25,297 nucleotides of DNA from positions 1 to 25,297 of the forward strand of contig JAQXFL010000037.1 of the NCBI GenBank assembly GCA_029250345.1, in the 5' to 3' direction. Position 1 is the first letter of the stretch, and each line of letters starts with the position of its first letter. The notes under the pieces were generated by a model. That model was not told where the DNA came from and ran no database searches. It saw only the letters and a program-made list of their open reading frames with translations. Shown one piece after another: positions 1 through 7,044 of this stretch. The stretch comes from Candidatus Poseidoniaceae archaeon (GTDB lineage: Archaea; Thermoplasmatota; Poseidoniia; Poseidoniales; Poseidoniaceae). The position numbers and the translations under genes were made by a program.

Positions 1-2
1 CT

Positions 3-215
3 GCCGAATTCGCCATGGATGCTGATGAAGCGTTTTGCTGCGGTACTGCTGCAGTCATTTCGCCGATTGGCTCAATCACAAAGGGTGGCAAGAAAGCTGT
101 ATACGGAGATGGTAAGCCAGGACCAATCACTGAACAACTGTACAGCCATCTTGTTGGCATTCAAAATGAAACCGAGGAAGACCTCTTCGGATGGTTGCAC
201 GAAATACCGCTTTGA
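3..215 (+). CDS. ilvE: Branched-chain amino acid aminotransferase, C-terminal fragment (5' end outside window)
   Basis: The reading frame is open from the window edge and gives about 70 C-terminal residues. They carry the late conserved block of fold-type IV branched-chain aminotransferases: an acidic run leading into CCGTAAVISPIGSIT, then PGPITEQLY, then LVGIQ and a terminal FGWLHEI. The CGTA..V.P..SI and L.GIQ...D..GW signatures fit the class II, mammalian or mycobacterial-like IlvE group. Such enzymes are cytosolic and PLP-dependent, and carry out the last step of valine, leucine and isoleucine synthesis or the first step of their breakdown. The PLP lysine lies outside the window. The TGA stop directly abuts the stop of SRP19 on the other strand, with no intergenic base. 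Confidence 0.9.
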   Translation, partial: AEFAMDADEAFCCGTAAVISPIGSITKGGKKAVYGDGKPGPITEQLYSHLVGIQNETEEDLFGWLHEIPL

Positions 216-680
216 TCAACGCTTTTTGAAGCCGGAACGCTTCTTGAAACTGGGCTTCTTTGCAGCAGATGAGTCGCCTGAGCGTACTTTACGTTGTGAA
301 CGAGCGCGACGGTCGCCGGTTTGCGGACCTCGAGCGATACGGTCTGCTGTGGCTTCTTTTTGATCACGTTGCATTTGCCGCCATTCAGCACCGATGAGTT
401 GCAGCAATTCTTCTTTGGATTGTGCACCAACCGATTGTTTCGAACCGCCACGTGAGACCCACATTCTGCCTTCCTTCATGTGAGGGCGAGAAGGGTGTGA
501 GGTTCCTTCTTCTCGTTTGATTTTCTTCAGTCCTAATTTACGTGCTGCGAGAAACAAACCTTCCAAATCAGGCTTAATGACGGAGGAATCTTTTGGGACG
601 CGTCGACCGCTACGCCGAGAAAGACGTGTGTCGAAGTAACCCGGCCATACGCAAATGCGGTCAGGGTTGTGGTCCATCAT
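216..680 (-). CDS. srp19: Signal recognition particle protein SRP19
   Basis: This 154-residue protein shows the SRP19 signature near the N terminus (DRICVWPGYFD, then SRRSGRRVPKD), the middle block LEGLFLAARKLGLK, and a SHPSRPHMKEGRMWV segment. SRP19 binds helices 6 and 8 of SRP RNA so that SRP54 can load, which supports co-translational membrane targeting. The core ends near residue 80-85. The last ~60 residues are a lysine/arginine-rich tail, longer than in the smallest archaeal forms and presumably RNA-binding. Two ATG codons are adjacent (680 and 677). A GGTGA Shine-Dalgarno-like motif lies 3 nt before the first and 6 nt before the second, so 677 may be the true start. It follows the S8e gene by 53 bp on the same strand and probably shares its transcript. 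Confidence 0.93.
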   Translation of the reverse strand: MMDHNPDRICVWPGYFDTRLSRRSGRRVPKDSSVIKPDLEGLFLAARKLGLKKIKREEGTSHPSRPHMKEGRMWVSRGGSKQSVGAQSKEELLQLIGAEWRQMQRDQKEATADRIARGPQTGDRRARSQRKVRSGDSSAAKKPSFKKRSGFKKR

Positions 681-733
681 CAGTCACCATTTGCACCGTA
701 GAGCGCGAACGACTTGAATCCTGCGGAGGGATT

Positions 734-1114
734 TCAATCGAGAAGAACGCCGTTGATAACGCCGTCCTTACCTGGGCGAGAAGTGATTCGGACACGGCCT
801 TGGTCGGTTTCGATAACTGCGCCCTTCACGAGAATGTTACGTCGAACATAGTTCGGGTCTGATTCGTTCTCGATAACATTGTGAATTTTACCAATCTTGG
901 TTGTACCCTTCTTTGGGTTGTTGATGGAGACACGGTTTTCGGCCATAACTCGAACAAGAGTGTTTCCGCCAGTTCGGCGGTAAATCTTGCGCTTTGGTTC
1001 TCCAACGAGAGCCATTTGCTTTTCAGAAGAAATTTCTGTAGAACGCTTGCTGCGAGCCTGAACTTTGCGTCCGCCACTTGGTTTACGTCGAGAGATACCG
1101 TGCCATTGAGCCAT
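734..1114 (-). CDS. rps8e: 30S ribosomal protein S8e
   Basis: The 126-residue length is normal for archaeal S8e. The N terminus MAQWHGISRRKPSGGR, the KRKIYRRTGGN block, the segment KIHNVIENESDPNYVRRNIL and the C-terminal KGAVIETDQGRVRITSRPG are diagnostic of the family. S8e is a small-subunit protein found in archaea and eukaryotes but not bacteria, so it is a strong domain marker for this window. A TATA-like element at 1151-1160 and a GGTGG motif about 11 nt before the ATG fit a short leader. The SRP19 gene follows, making a two-gene information-processing unit. Confidence 0.97.
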   Translation of the reverse strand: MAQWHGISRRKPSGGRKVQARSKRSTEISSEKQMALVGEPKRKIYRRTGGNTLVRVMAENRVSINNPKKGTTKIGKIHNVIENESDPNYVRRNILVKGAVIETDQGRVRITSRPGKDGVINGVLLD

Positions 1115-1150
1115 AATGATGCCACCTTGCAGACCAAAGCCACCAACAGG

Positions 1151-1160
1151 GCATATAAGA
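1151..1160 (-). promoter_or_regulatory. TATA box for the S8e-SRP19 unit
   Basis: Read on the minus strand this is TCTTATATGC. It lies about 40 nt upstream of the S8e ATG, which puts transcription initiation near 1130 and leaves a leader of about 16 nt. That leader contains the GGTGG Shine-Dalgarno-like motif. The call rests on motif and spacing only. Confidence 0.55.
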
Positions 1161-1168
1161 AATCAACC

Positions 1169-1843
1169 CTAATCGCACCGTGCCTCAATTGATGACAAAA
1201 CGACCCCATCTTGAGATTCAAGCGTGGCTTTGATGGAATCTCCTGGATGCAATTGACCTACACCCGAAGGCGTACCTGTGAACAGATAATCGCCGGCATG
1301 AACTGGTGCCCACGTCAACAGCTCTTCCATCTGAGAAGACGGCGAAATCGTCATTTCCGACAAGAAAGCACTTTGCGCCAAGACATCGTTCACCCAAAGA
1401 TTCAGCTTGAGACCGTTGTTGACATCAACAAGGGAGTCGAATGAGTCGCTCCAATCGACAAAGCCGCCAACATAAGCGCTTGCCCGGAAGCATTTCCCTT
1501 TTGCCCATGGCAATTGCTCTGAGCGGAGTTCACCTTGCGTCAAACGGTCAGTCAAATCCAGTCCCACTGCAATAGCTTCTGGTTGAGCATGCTGATTCAA
1601 CCGAACTACGCACTCCACTTCATGGTGGACTTCGCCGGGATGCTGAGAGACCGGAATAGAGCCGTGCCGTTGAATGCAGTTGTTGGGCTTGACAAAGAAC
1701 ACCGGTGTGACAGGTTGCTCATTTCCCAATTCAGCGGCGTGTTTTGCAAAAGTTCGAATGGTGCACCAAAGGGCCATGATTCGACCAACCGGTTCACCTT
1801 CATCAAACACAGGGTCAAGCCAAGCGTCAAGAAGTGGATTCAC
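1169..1843 (-). CDS. Fumarylacetoacetate hydrolase (FAH) family protein, FAHD1/YcgM-like
   Basis: The protein has FAH-fold landmarks in order: RTFAKHAAELGN near the N terminus (compare NYADH in FAHD1), VFFVKPNNC, the metal-binding HHEVE with a later VGLDLTD, the catalytic lysine region PWAKGKCF with SAYVGGFV, and the terminal DYLFTGTPSGVGQLHPGD. Relatives hydrolyse acylpyruvates or decarboxylate oxaloacetate with Mg2+ or Mn2+; the substrate here cannot be fixed. The frame is open to 2002, but that start would bury the divergent PUA gene. I chose GTG at 1843 (224 residues), which leaves about 20 residues before the first conserved strand. GTG at 1810 and ATG at 1777 are alternatives, and no clear promoter or ribosome-binding site decides among them. 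It lies 54 bp upstream of S8e on the same strand. Confidence 0.82.
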   Translation of the reverse strand: MNPLLDAWLDPVFDEGEPVGRIMALWCTIRTFAKHAAELGNEQPVTPVFFVKPNNCIQRHGSIPVSQHPGEVHHEVECVVRLNQHAQPEAIAVGLDLTDRLTQGELRSEQLPWAKGKCFRASAYVGGFVDWSDSFDSLVDVNNGLKLNLWVNDVLAQSAFLSEMTISPSSQMEELLTWAPVHAGDYLFTGTPSGVGQLHPGDSIKATLESQDGVVLSSIEARCD

Positions 1844-1872
1844 CTGTGCAGTCCATGACCCGTGATTGGAGC

Positions 1873-2364
1873 ATGCGGAAAAGAAGACCTGTTCGCAGAA
1901 AAAAGATAGCTCCTTTGCTGCTGAATTTAGAAGCGGCTTTAAACATCGACTTACAAGTTGATGGGGCATTTCTCGAAATGGCTGAGTTTGGTCCTTGGTC
2001 AATGGTCCTGGTCGACAAAGTGGCCAAAGCCATCGAAGTTCAAAATGAAGACCTTGAGCGCTTCGTCTTCCTAACCCTTCGTGGCTTCATGGAACACGAC
2101 GATGCTGCAAAGTGGGTTGAAGTTGACCACGGTGCAATTCCATTCCTCATGAAGGGTGCAGATTGCATGATTGCCGGTGTCCATGGAGCAGATCCAACTG
2201 TTGAAAAAGGAGATTTGGTGTGGATTAGAGACATGAAGCACAAGCGCCCACTCGCCATTGGATGGGCCACTATGAACGCTGAAGAATTGGTAAACGGCTC
2301 CAAGGGTAAAGGCATCAAAACACTTCACTGGGTTGGAGATGAGCTTTGGGACATGGAACTTTGA
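1873..2364 (+). CDS. MCT-1/Tma20-like RNA-binding protein with PUA domain
   Basis: This 163-residue protein begins MRKRRPVRRKKIAPLL, the basic start typical of the archaeal family. It ends in a PUA domain (about residues 78-155) with VDHGAIPFLMKGADCMIAGV, GDLVWIRDMK, PLAIGWATM and the terminal KGIKTLHWVGDELWDM. That last block matches the C terminus of eukaryotic MCT-1/Tma20 (compare GIGIENIHYLNDGLWHM), which with DENR/Tma22 acts in ribosome recycling and re-initiation. The archaeal role is inferred to be ribosome- or tRNA-linked. ATG 1873 was preferred to the in-frame ATG at 1834, which would overlap the divergent FAH gene. No strong TATA box was found. Confidence 0.85.
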   Translation: MRKRRPVRRKKIAPLLLNLEAALNIDLQVDGAFLEMAEFGPWSMVLVDKVAKAIEVQNEDLERFVFLTLRGFMEHDDAAKWVEVDHGAIPFLMKGADCMIAGVHGADPTVEKGDLVWIRDMKHKRPLAIGWATMNAEELVNGSKGKGIKTLHWVGDELWDMEL

Positions 2365-2386
2365 GTAAGGGACAATTGACCGTAGG

Positions 2387-2395
2387 CATATATAC
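2387..2395 (+). promoter_or_regulatory. TATA box, leaderless promoter of the secreted protein at 2416
   Basis: The sequence CATATATAC is centred about 25 nt before the GTG start at 2416. This spacing puts the transcription start at or very near the start codon, as in leaderless archaeal mRNAs. It lies in the 51-bp gap after the PUA gene, so the secreted protein appears to have its own promoter. Confidence 0.7.
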
Positions 2396-2415
2396 TCCTC
2401 CGGGATAGCAATACT

Positions 2416-2985
2416 GTGCGAATCAAGAGTTTACTCACCGTATTGGTAGTTTCCTTACTCATACCACTTCATGCCGCTGCAAGCGATGCAGACCCCGGTA
2501 CCGACGTGAATCCCGAAGGTGACGAGGTACCGTTCACCGTGTTAGAGCGAACCACGCCTTCTGTTGACGGCAATTCATGGAGTCTGTCCATTGAAATGGA
2601 CCAGGACGCATACGATAACGGCACAGTGTTTGAGATCACAACACAAGTCTGTACTAACGACGGAGTATGTGACCCACCAGTGCTTCGAGATGCAAATGTG
2701 GACGAACGGACTTATTCGGCTTCAGTAACTCCACCCTCGGATCACACCTATGTGAATTGGAGAGTCAAAGCCATTTACGAAGATGAGTCATCGACAAACT
2801 TCCCACAAGGCGACTGGTACAAAACATGGTCATCGTGTCACTACCAGCAAGATACTGGCTGGGGCGGCGTCGACTACAAGGACGGTGCGTGTGCAACGGA
2901 TTCAGACGAAACAATCCCAGGTTTCACCGCAGTCATCGCAGTGACAGGTATTACTTTGGCCGTAGCAATCACTCGCCGTGAGTGA
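2416..2985 (+). CDS. Small secreted protein with PGF-CTERM-like C-terminal sorting signal
   Basis: This 189-residue protein starts at GTG. It has an N-terminal signal peptide (about residues 1-22, RIKSLLTVLVVSLLIPLHAAA), then an acidic extracellular part of about 140 residues with four cysteines and many Thr/Ser/Asp, and the C-terminal sequence IPGFTAVIAVTGITLAVAIT followed by RRE. The tripartite tail (PGF, one hydrophobic helix, terminal arginines) is the hallmark of PGF-CTERM sorting signals, which archaeosortase cleaves and lipid-anchors in haloarchaea. I do not recognise the middle part. It has alternating beta-like segments (SWSLSIEMDQ, YVNWRVKAIYED) that could be an Ig-like sandwich. 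Its 3' end overlaps the convergent gene by 17 bp. Confidence 0.8.
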   Translation: MRIKSLLTVLVVSLLIPLHAAASDADPGTDVNPEGDEVPFTVLERTTPSVDGNSWSLSIEMDQDAYDNGTVFEITTQVCTNDGVCDPPVLRDANVDERTYSASVTPPSDHTYVNWRVKAIYEDESSTNFPQGDWYKTWSSCHYQQDTGWGGVDYKDGACATDSDETIPGFTAVIAVTGITLAVAITRRE

Positions 2986-3382
2986 AAAACTCGACGAGAC
3001 GCTCGATAAAGCGACGTTGCTCAACACCCCATTCGACCATGACAACTGAACCTTTCTTGCGGTTGTCATCAAGCACTCCTCGTGCAAAACCAGCTTGAAG
3101 TAAGTCACTTGCTACCAAAGGTAAGTTTGCTCCTTCAAAGGAGATCTTGCAGCCGTTCGGTTCGCACTTGGCTTTACCGAAGGAAAATGCGATTGAATCT
3201 TTTTTGCGGTTGAGTTTTGTTTGAACTCCGCCTGCTTTGAGATACCTTTGCAGAGCAGAGAATATCGCATCACCATCACCTTCTGACGATGAGCCACCGT
3301 AGGCAGAAAGGAAGTCAAGTTCAGTTGAGTTTTGTTCCATCAAGTGGTCCAAATCACGACTTTTTCCTGGACTGTTTGCCAT
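2969..3382 (-). CDS. Hypothetical protein, 137 residues
   Basis: I do not recognise a family. The protein is soluble, with no signal peptide or membrane segment. It contains helical stretches (DAIFSALQRYLKAGGV near residues 38-53 and VEQRRFIERLVEFF near the C terminus), a central basic strand region (NRKKDSIAFSFGKAKC), and two close cysteines (CEPNGC). It overlaps the convergent secreted-protein gene by 17 bp. It starts with ATG at 3382. A minus-strand AATTAAC element about 18 nt upstream could be its TATA box, but the spacing is short. Confidence 0.7.
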   Translation of the reverse strand: MANSPGKSRDLDHLMEQNSTELDFLSAYGGSSSEGDGDAIFSALQRYLKAGGVQTKLNRKKDSIAFSFGKAKCEPNGCKISFEGANLPLVASDLLQAGFARGVLDDNRKKGSVVMVEWGVEQRRFIERLVEFFTHGE

Positions 3383-3392
3383 TGTACTCGAT

Positions 3393-3584
3393 GTGGTTAA
3401 TTGGTGGATGTTCTTTGATGTGCCGGCTTACTGGATGTTTGCTGGTAGCTTCGGATACTTCAGAAAAGAACGCGCAACATGCCGTGTGGGGATGGATTAT
3501 GAACTGTTCAATAGAATCGTGTTTGAAGTCGTCCCCCGAGCGGTGCAGGGCATAACCCTACAACCGCCCGAGGGCACTCAGTGA
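3393..3584 (+). CDS. Possible small aromatic-rich protein (uncertain)
   Basis: A GTG-initiated 63-residue frame reads VVNWWMFFDVPAYWMFAG, then GSFGYFRKERATCRVGMDYE and FNRIVFEVVPRAV. The composition is unusually protein-like for a chance frame. The frame also stays open upstream into the 5' end of the divergent hypothetical gene. A + strand hairpin with a T-run lies 48 bp after the stop, which would fit the end of a + transcript. Against it: no clear TATA box or ribosome-binding site, and a start only 10 bp from the divergent start codon. The region could instead be a non-coding RNA or a decayed gene. Confidence 0.3.
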   Translation: MVNWWMFFDVPAYWMFAGSFGYFRKERATCRVGMDYELFNRIVFEVVPRAVQGITLQPPEGTQ

Positions 3585-3651
3585 GGCGGTGGCTGTGCCA
3601 TAACCTCAATCGGTGTTCGTCTCAGGTAACTGCAGCCTTCAGGCTGCTTTT
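3532..3651 (+). other. Hairpin-rich stretch between the hypothetical gene and the FAS1 gene
   Basis: The 283-bp gap 3383-3665 holds, besides the possible small ORF, several potential hairpins. At 3533-3574 CCC..GCGGT pairs with ACCGC..GGG around an inner AGGG/CCCT stem with loop CATAA. A related sequence recurs about 46 bp later (GCGGTG at 3540 and again at 3586, each followed by ATAACC). No tRNA, SRP RNA or RNase P RNA signature was recognised. Confidence 0.35.
3632..3651 (+). terminator. Hairpin with T-run (GCAGCC/GGCTGC)
   Basis: GCAGCC (3632-3637), loop TTCA and GGCTGC (3642-3647) form a perfect 6-bp stem followed by TTTT on the + strand. The T-run lies on the + side, so it would terminate a + transcript arriving from 3393-3631, not the minus-strand FAS1 gene that ends at 3666. 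The stem lies just past the FAS1 stop codon and might still stabilise that mRNA's 3' end. Confidence 0.4.
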
Positions 3652-3665
3652 GCTGTTCTTGGAAC

Positions 3666-5627
3666 TCAGTCGTTTCTACGGGATGCAACGAATGCTGCAC
3701 CTACCAAAGCGATTGTAGAGAACACTGCAAGGAATCCTGGTACGGATTCTTCTTCGTCATCGTCATCTACGGTATCTACTGGCTCTGGTACGACCTCGAC
3801 ACCACCATCGCCGACGATTACCTTGCCAAACATGTTGGAGGCGAGATGTGGTTCGCAAGCGTAGTAGAAGGTCGTGCTGTCAGTATCGAAGGTGTAACGG
3901 AAATCGACGGTCGTCGCCGCGTCTCCCGAGGTCACACCGTTGGCCACGTAGGTTGAGGATTGATCACCATCAACTTGACGAACGTTGTGGGCCATGCTCG
4001 AATCGGTCCACTGCCAGCAGACGGTGTCGCCAACGTTGATGTTGACGGTTGCTGGAGAGAACTTGAGACCGCTTGGAGCAATTCCTACGGTTGCATCGCA
4101 ATCTGGAAGTGATACTGGCGGTGTTAGGACCTTGTCAATGACATGGATTACACCGTTACTTGCAGGGACATCAGCTAGTGTTACATTGGCCATCTCGGTG
4201 CCGACCATAACCGCTGAGTCTGTGACATGAATCAAGAGGTCATCACCGTTTGCGGCGCTGACGGTTGTCATGCCTTCCGTTAAGTCAGTCGACAGGGTCG
4301 TTCCTGCTACGACGTGGTAGAGGAGGATGTTTGCGAGTGCCGCAATTTCATCAGGTGTGTCGAATGCGTCGAGATCAATGCCTGCCGCTGCGAAAGCTGC
4401 ATCTGTCGGTGCGAAGACTGTGTATTCGTCTGTACCGCTCAATGTGGCAACAAGGTCTGCAGTTTGCAGTGCCGCAACCAGAGATGCGTGGATTGTGGTA
4501 GCGCCGGCTGTTGTTGCGATGTCGACTGCAGGAGTCCACATGTATGCTCCGCAGATTGCAGCGCTAACATCGGTAACTGCGTGTGTCACGGTGTTGTAAC
4601 ATCCAGTGATGGATTGTTCACCCATGGAGAAGTTCTCCACGTACGTGTAAGAGTTACATTCGACGTTGGTTGCTCCTGCAACGATGGTATGGGAAACCAT
4701 GTTGTAGCAAATATCACCTGCTGGCGGCAACAAAACTTTGTCAATCACGTGGATAACACCGTTTGTTGTTTGAACATCTGCTGTGGTGACGTTTGCACCA
4801 CCAACAGATACTGTGCCGTCTGCGGCGACTGCGAAGGTAGCTTTGTCACCGTTGAGCATGTTGACCGCTAGTCCGTCTGTGACTGCGCTGGATGCAACTG
4901 CTCCGGAGTAGACGTGGTAGGTGAGGATGTCTGCAAGTGTTGCATTTTCTTCTGGGGTATCGAAGGTGGACAAATCAATTCCTGCTGCAGTGAATGCGGC
5001 ATCTGTTGGTGCAAAGACCGTGAATGGACCGTCTGCTTGCAGTGCGCTCACGAGGTTAGCCTGTGTAAGTGCTGCAACCAACGCAGTGTGAACACCGGTG
5101 GATTGGGCGGTAGCAGGAATGTCGAGTGTTGGTGCGTCTGCTGGCGGCATCAGTACTGCGTCAATGACGTGAATGATACCGTTGCTGGCTTGTACATCTG
5201 CAGTGGTAACTTTTGCATCGCCGACGGAGACTGTTCCATCAGCAGCAACGGCAAAAGTTGCGTCATCGCCGTTAACCATTGCAACGGTCAGACCGTCGGT
5301 GACATCCGCTGCAGCAACGGAGCCTGAGTAAACGTGGTAGAGGAGGATGTCGGAGAGTGTTGCGTTCTCCTCATCCGTGTCAAAGTCAGCGAGGTCGATG
5401 CCTGCTGCTGCGAAGGCCGCGTCTGTAGGAGCAAAGACCGTGAATGGTCCGTCTCCTTGCAAGGTTGCAACGAGGTCGGCATGTGTTAGAGCGGCCACTA
5501 AGGAATCATGGACTCCTGTTGCTGCGGCATTCGTGGGTATATCTTCTGTTGCGTCCGCTGCGACATTGAGCGGTAGGGCTGTCATCAGTAGGCTGGCTAA
5601 AATCAGGGATGCAAGTGCTCGCTTCAT
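3666..5627 (-). CDS. Cell-surface protein: three FAS1 (fasciclin) domains plus a plastocyanin-like copper domain
   Basis: This 653-residue exported protein has a signal peptide (about 1-24), FAS1 domains at about 30-162, 170-302 and 368-502, a cysteine-containing linker (306-367, four Cys), a cupredoxin at about 508-606, an acidic linker, and a tail with VPGFLAVFSTIALVG ending SRRND. Each FAS1 shows the H1 motif TVFAPTDAAF, the YH motif LLYHV or LTYHV, and the H2 motif NGxIHVIDxVL. The cupredoxin keeps a full type 1 copper set: H547 (AHN), C591, H594 and M599. FAS1 domains mediate adhesion; plastocyanin-like domains carry electrons. The PGF..RR tail resembles archaeosortase substrates and suggests lipid anchoring outside the cell. 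It lies 53 bp after enolase with its own TATA-like element. Domain calls are strong; physiological role is inference. Confidence 0.93.
   Translation of the reverse strand: MKRALASLILASLLMTALPLNVAADATEDIPTNAAATGVHDSLVAALTHADLVATLQGDGPFTVFAPTDAAFAAAGIDLADFDTDEENATLSDILLYHVYSGSVAAADVTDGLTVAMVNGDDATFAVAADGTVSVGDAKVTTADVQASNGIIHVIDAVLMPPADAPTLDIPATAQSTGVHTALVAALTQANLVSALQADGPFTVFAPTDAAFTAAGIDLSTFDTPEENATLADILTYHVYSGAVASSAVTDGLAVNMLNGDKATFAVAADGTVSVGGANVTTADVQTTNGVIHVIDKVLLPPAGDICYNMVSHTIVAGATNVECNSYTYVENFSMGEQSITGCYNTVTHAVTDVSAAICGAYMWTPAVDIATTAGATTIHASLVAALQTADLVATLSGTDEYTVFAPTDAAFAAAGIDLDAFDTPDEIAALANILLYHVVAGTTLSTDLTEGMTTVSAANGDDLLIHVTDSAVMVGTEMANVTLADVPASNGVIHVIDKVLTPPVSLPDCDATVGIAPSGLKFSPATVNINVGDTVCWQWTDSSMAHNVRQVDGDQSSTYVANGVTSGDAATTVDFRYTFDTDSTTFYYACEPHLASNMFGKVIVGDGGVEVVPEPVDTVDDDDEEESVPGFLAVFSTIALVGAAFVASRRND
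4722..5540 (-). repeat. Tandem duplication encoding FAS1 domains 1 and 2
   Basis: FAS1-1 (5142-5540) and FAS1-2 (4722-5120) align without gaps at a fixed offset of 140 codons (420 bp). Many residues are identical, including DGPFTVFAPTDAAF and TFAVAADGTVSVG, and similarity is visible at the DNA level. FAS1-3 is more diverged and lies beyond the Cys-containing linker. The pattern points to a relatively recent in-frame domain duplication. Confidence 0.8.
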
Positions 5628-5650
5628 GACAAGAGATTTTTCACAGCCCC

Positions 5651-5660
5651 TTCTTAAAGC
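5651..5660 (-). promoter_or_regulatory. TATA-like element of the FAS1-cupredoxin gene
   Basis: On the minus strand this reads GCTTTAAGAA, centred about 28 nt before the ATG at 5627. This is close to leaderless spacing. It sits in the 53-bp gap after the enolase stop, so the gene can be transcribed independently of enolase. Confidence 0.45.
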
Positions 5661-5680
5661 ACTGTAAATTATTGCTCTTT

Positions 5681-6931
5681 TTAGAACGGAGAGCGGTATT
5701 CGTCAACATCTTCTGCAATTCGCAAGAGTTGGTTGTATTTGGCCACTCGATCGGAACGAGCAGGTGCTCCAGTCTTGATTTGACCGGCCCTTGTTCCGAC
5801 CGCAAGGTCTGCAATGGTTACATCTTCTGTTTCACCGCTTCGATGGGAGATGACATTATTGTAACCGTTTGAAGTCGCCAAATCCATCGATTCGAGCGTC
5901 TCAGTAACTGTACCTACTTGATTGAGTTTGACGAGCATGGCGTTTGCTGCGCCCAATTCGATTCCTTGAGCAAGACGTTCGGATTGCGTTACAAACAAAT
6001 CATCGCCGACGGATTGGACTCGGTGTCCTTCACGCTTGGTGAATGTTGCCCAACCACGCCAATCATCTTCATCAAAGCCGTCTTCGATCGAAAGGATTGG
6101 GTATTCATCCAACCATCCGGAGTACACATCGACCAATTCGTCGCTTGAGAGTACTTTTCCATCCATGTGGTATCCAGCATCGGTATGGAATTCCGTTGCT
6201 GCAACATCCAAAGCAATGCCCATCTCTTCGACTGAATAACCTGCACCTTCAATTGCCCGAACCATGTACTTCAGGCCTTCTTCATTGGCAGGCAAGTTTG
6301 GTGCAAAGCCTCCTTCATCACCAACTCCTCCGAGCAATCCATCTGCCTTGAGTTCTTTTTTGAGTGCATGATATGTTTCAACACCAGCTCGCAATCCTTC
6401 TTCAAAGGTGTCAAAACCGTGTGGCATGACCATGAATTCTTGGACGTCCACGTTTGAGGCTGCATGGGCTCCACCGTTGAGAATGTTGAGCATGGGCACA
6501 GGCATGAGTCCACCTGCAACGCCTCCGATGTATTTCCAAAGAGGCAACTCATGAACTGCAGCACCGGCATGAAGGCATGCCATCGATACTCCGAGCATAG
6601 CGTTGGCCCCGAGATTGGCTTTGTTCGGAGTGCCGTCAAGTTCAATCATCAGTTCATCAAGAATGCGTTGTTCGTCAACCGGCATGCCTAAGAGCACTTC
6701 TTCAATACGTTCCGTGACATTTTCAACTGCTCGAGAAACTCCTTTTCCAAGGTATCGAGAAGCGTCTCCGTCTCTCATTTCAAGGGATTCGTAAGCGCCG
6801 GTTGAAGCACCGGATGGTACTGCGGCTCTACCCAAGAGGTTTCCATCGACGTAGCAGTCAACTTCCACCGTTGGATTTCCACGGCTATCAAGAATCATTC
6901 GAGCATCGAGACCGGTAATATGACCAGACAT
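5681..6931 (-). CDS. eno: Enolase (phosphopyruvate hydratase)
   Basis: Enolase interconverts 2-phosphoglycerate and phosphoenolpyruvate with Mg2+ in cytosolic glycolysis and gluconeogenesis. At 416 residues it is full length. It begins with the family N terminus (ILDSRGNPTVEVD, PSGASTG). The active-site set is complete: H156 in NGGAHA, E206 in GDEGGFAP, Mg ligands D242 (ALDVAATEF), E283 (SIEDGFDEDDW) and D310 (VGDDLFVTQ), K335 (MLVKLNQVGT), the signature SHRSGETED at 362-370, and K386. A TATA-like AGAATTTAAC at 6984-6995 on the minus strand would give a leader of about 30 nt. It is divergent from the Lrp-type regulator across 175 bp, so it is a possible target of that regulator. Confidence 0.98.
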   Translation of the reverse strand: MSGHITGLDARMILDSRGNPTVEVDCYVDGNLLGRAAVPSGASTGAYESLEMRDGDASRYLGKGVSRAVENVTERIEEVLLGMPVDEQRILDELMIELDGTPNKANLGANAMLGVSMACLHAGAAVHELPLWKYIGGVAGGLMPVPMLNILNGGAHAASNVDVQEFMVMPHGFDTFEEGLRAGVETYHALKKELKADGLLGGVGDEGGFAPNLPANEEGLKYMVRAIEGAGYSVEEMGIALDVAATEFHTDAGYHMDGKVLSSDELVDVYSGWLDEYPILSIEDGFDEDDWRGWATFTKREGHRVQSVGDDLFVTQSERLAQGIELGAANAMLVKLNQVGTVTETLESMDLATSNGYNNVISHRSGETEDVTIADLAVGTRAGQIKTGAPARSDRVAKYNQLLRIAEDVDEYRSPF

Positions 6932-7044
6932 TGTGTTCCCCGATACATTCCAGTGGACGACGGGTTTTGAATCATACGGGCAGGTTAAATTCTATTTCAA
7001 AGGTCATTAAATCGGATTTCATTCCATATTTCGGACATTATGGC

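Noticed and set aside
1844..2002. Upstream extension of the FAH-family gene to 2002
   Set aside because: It would overlap about 130 bp of the divergent PUA gene, and the extra residues do not resemble FAH proteins.
3289..3555. 88-codon + strand frame crossing the hypothetical gene's 5' end
   Set aside because: Mostly antisense to the hypothetical gene; the alternative frame from 3393 is more protein-like.
3383..3665. tRNA, SRP RNA or RNase P RNA in the gap
   Set aside because: No T-arm GTTCGA motif, no SRP helix 8 or GNAR features, and no RNase P conserved core sequences were found.
4314..4871. 185-codon cysteine-rich frame on the + strand
   Set aside because: Antisense shadow of the FAS1 protein; the cysteines arise from complementing Ala/Thr codons of FAS1-2 and FAS1-3.
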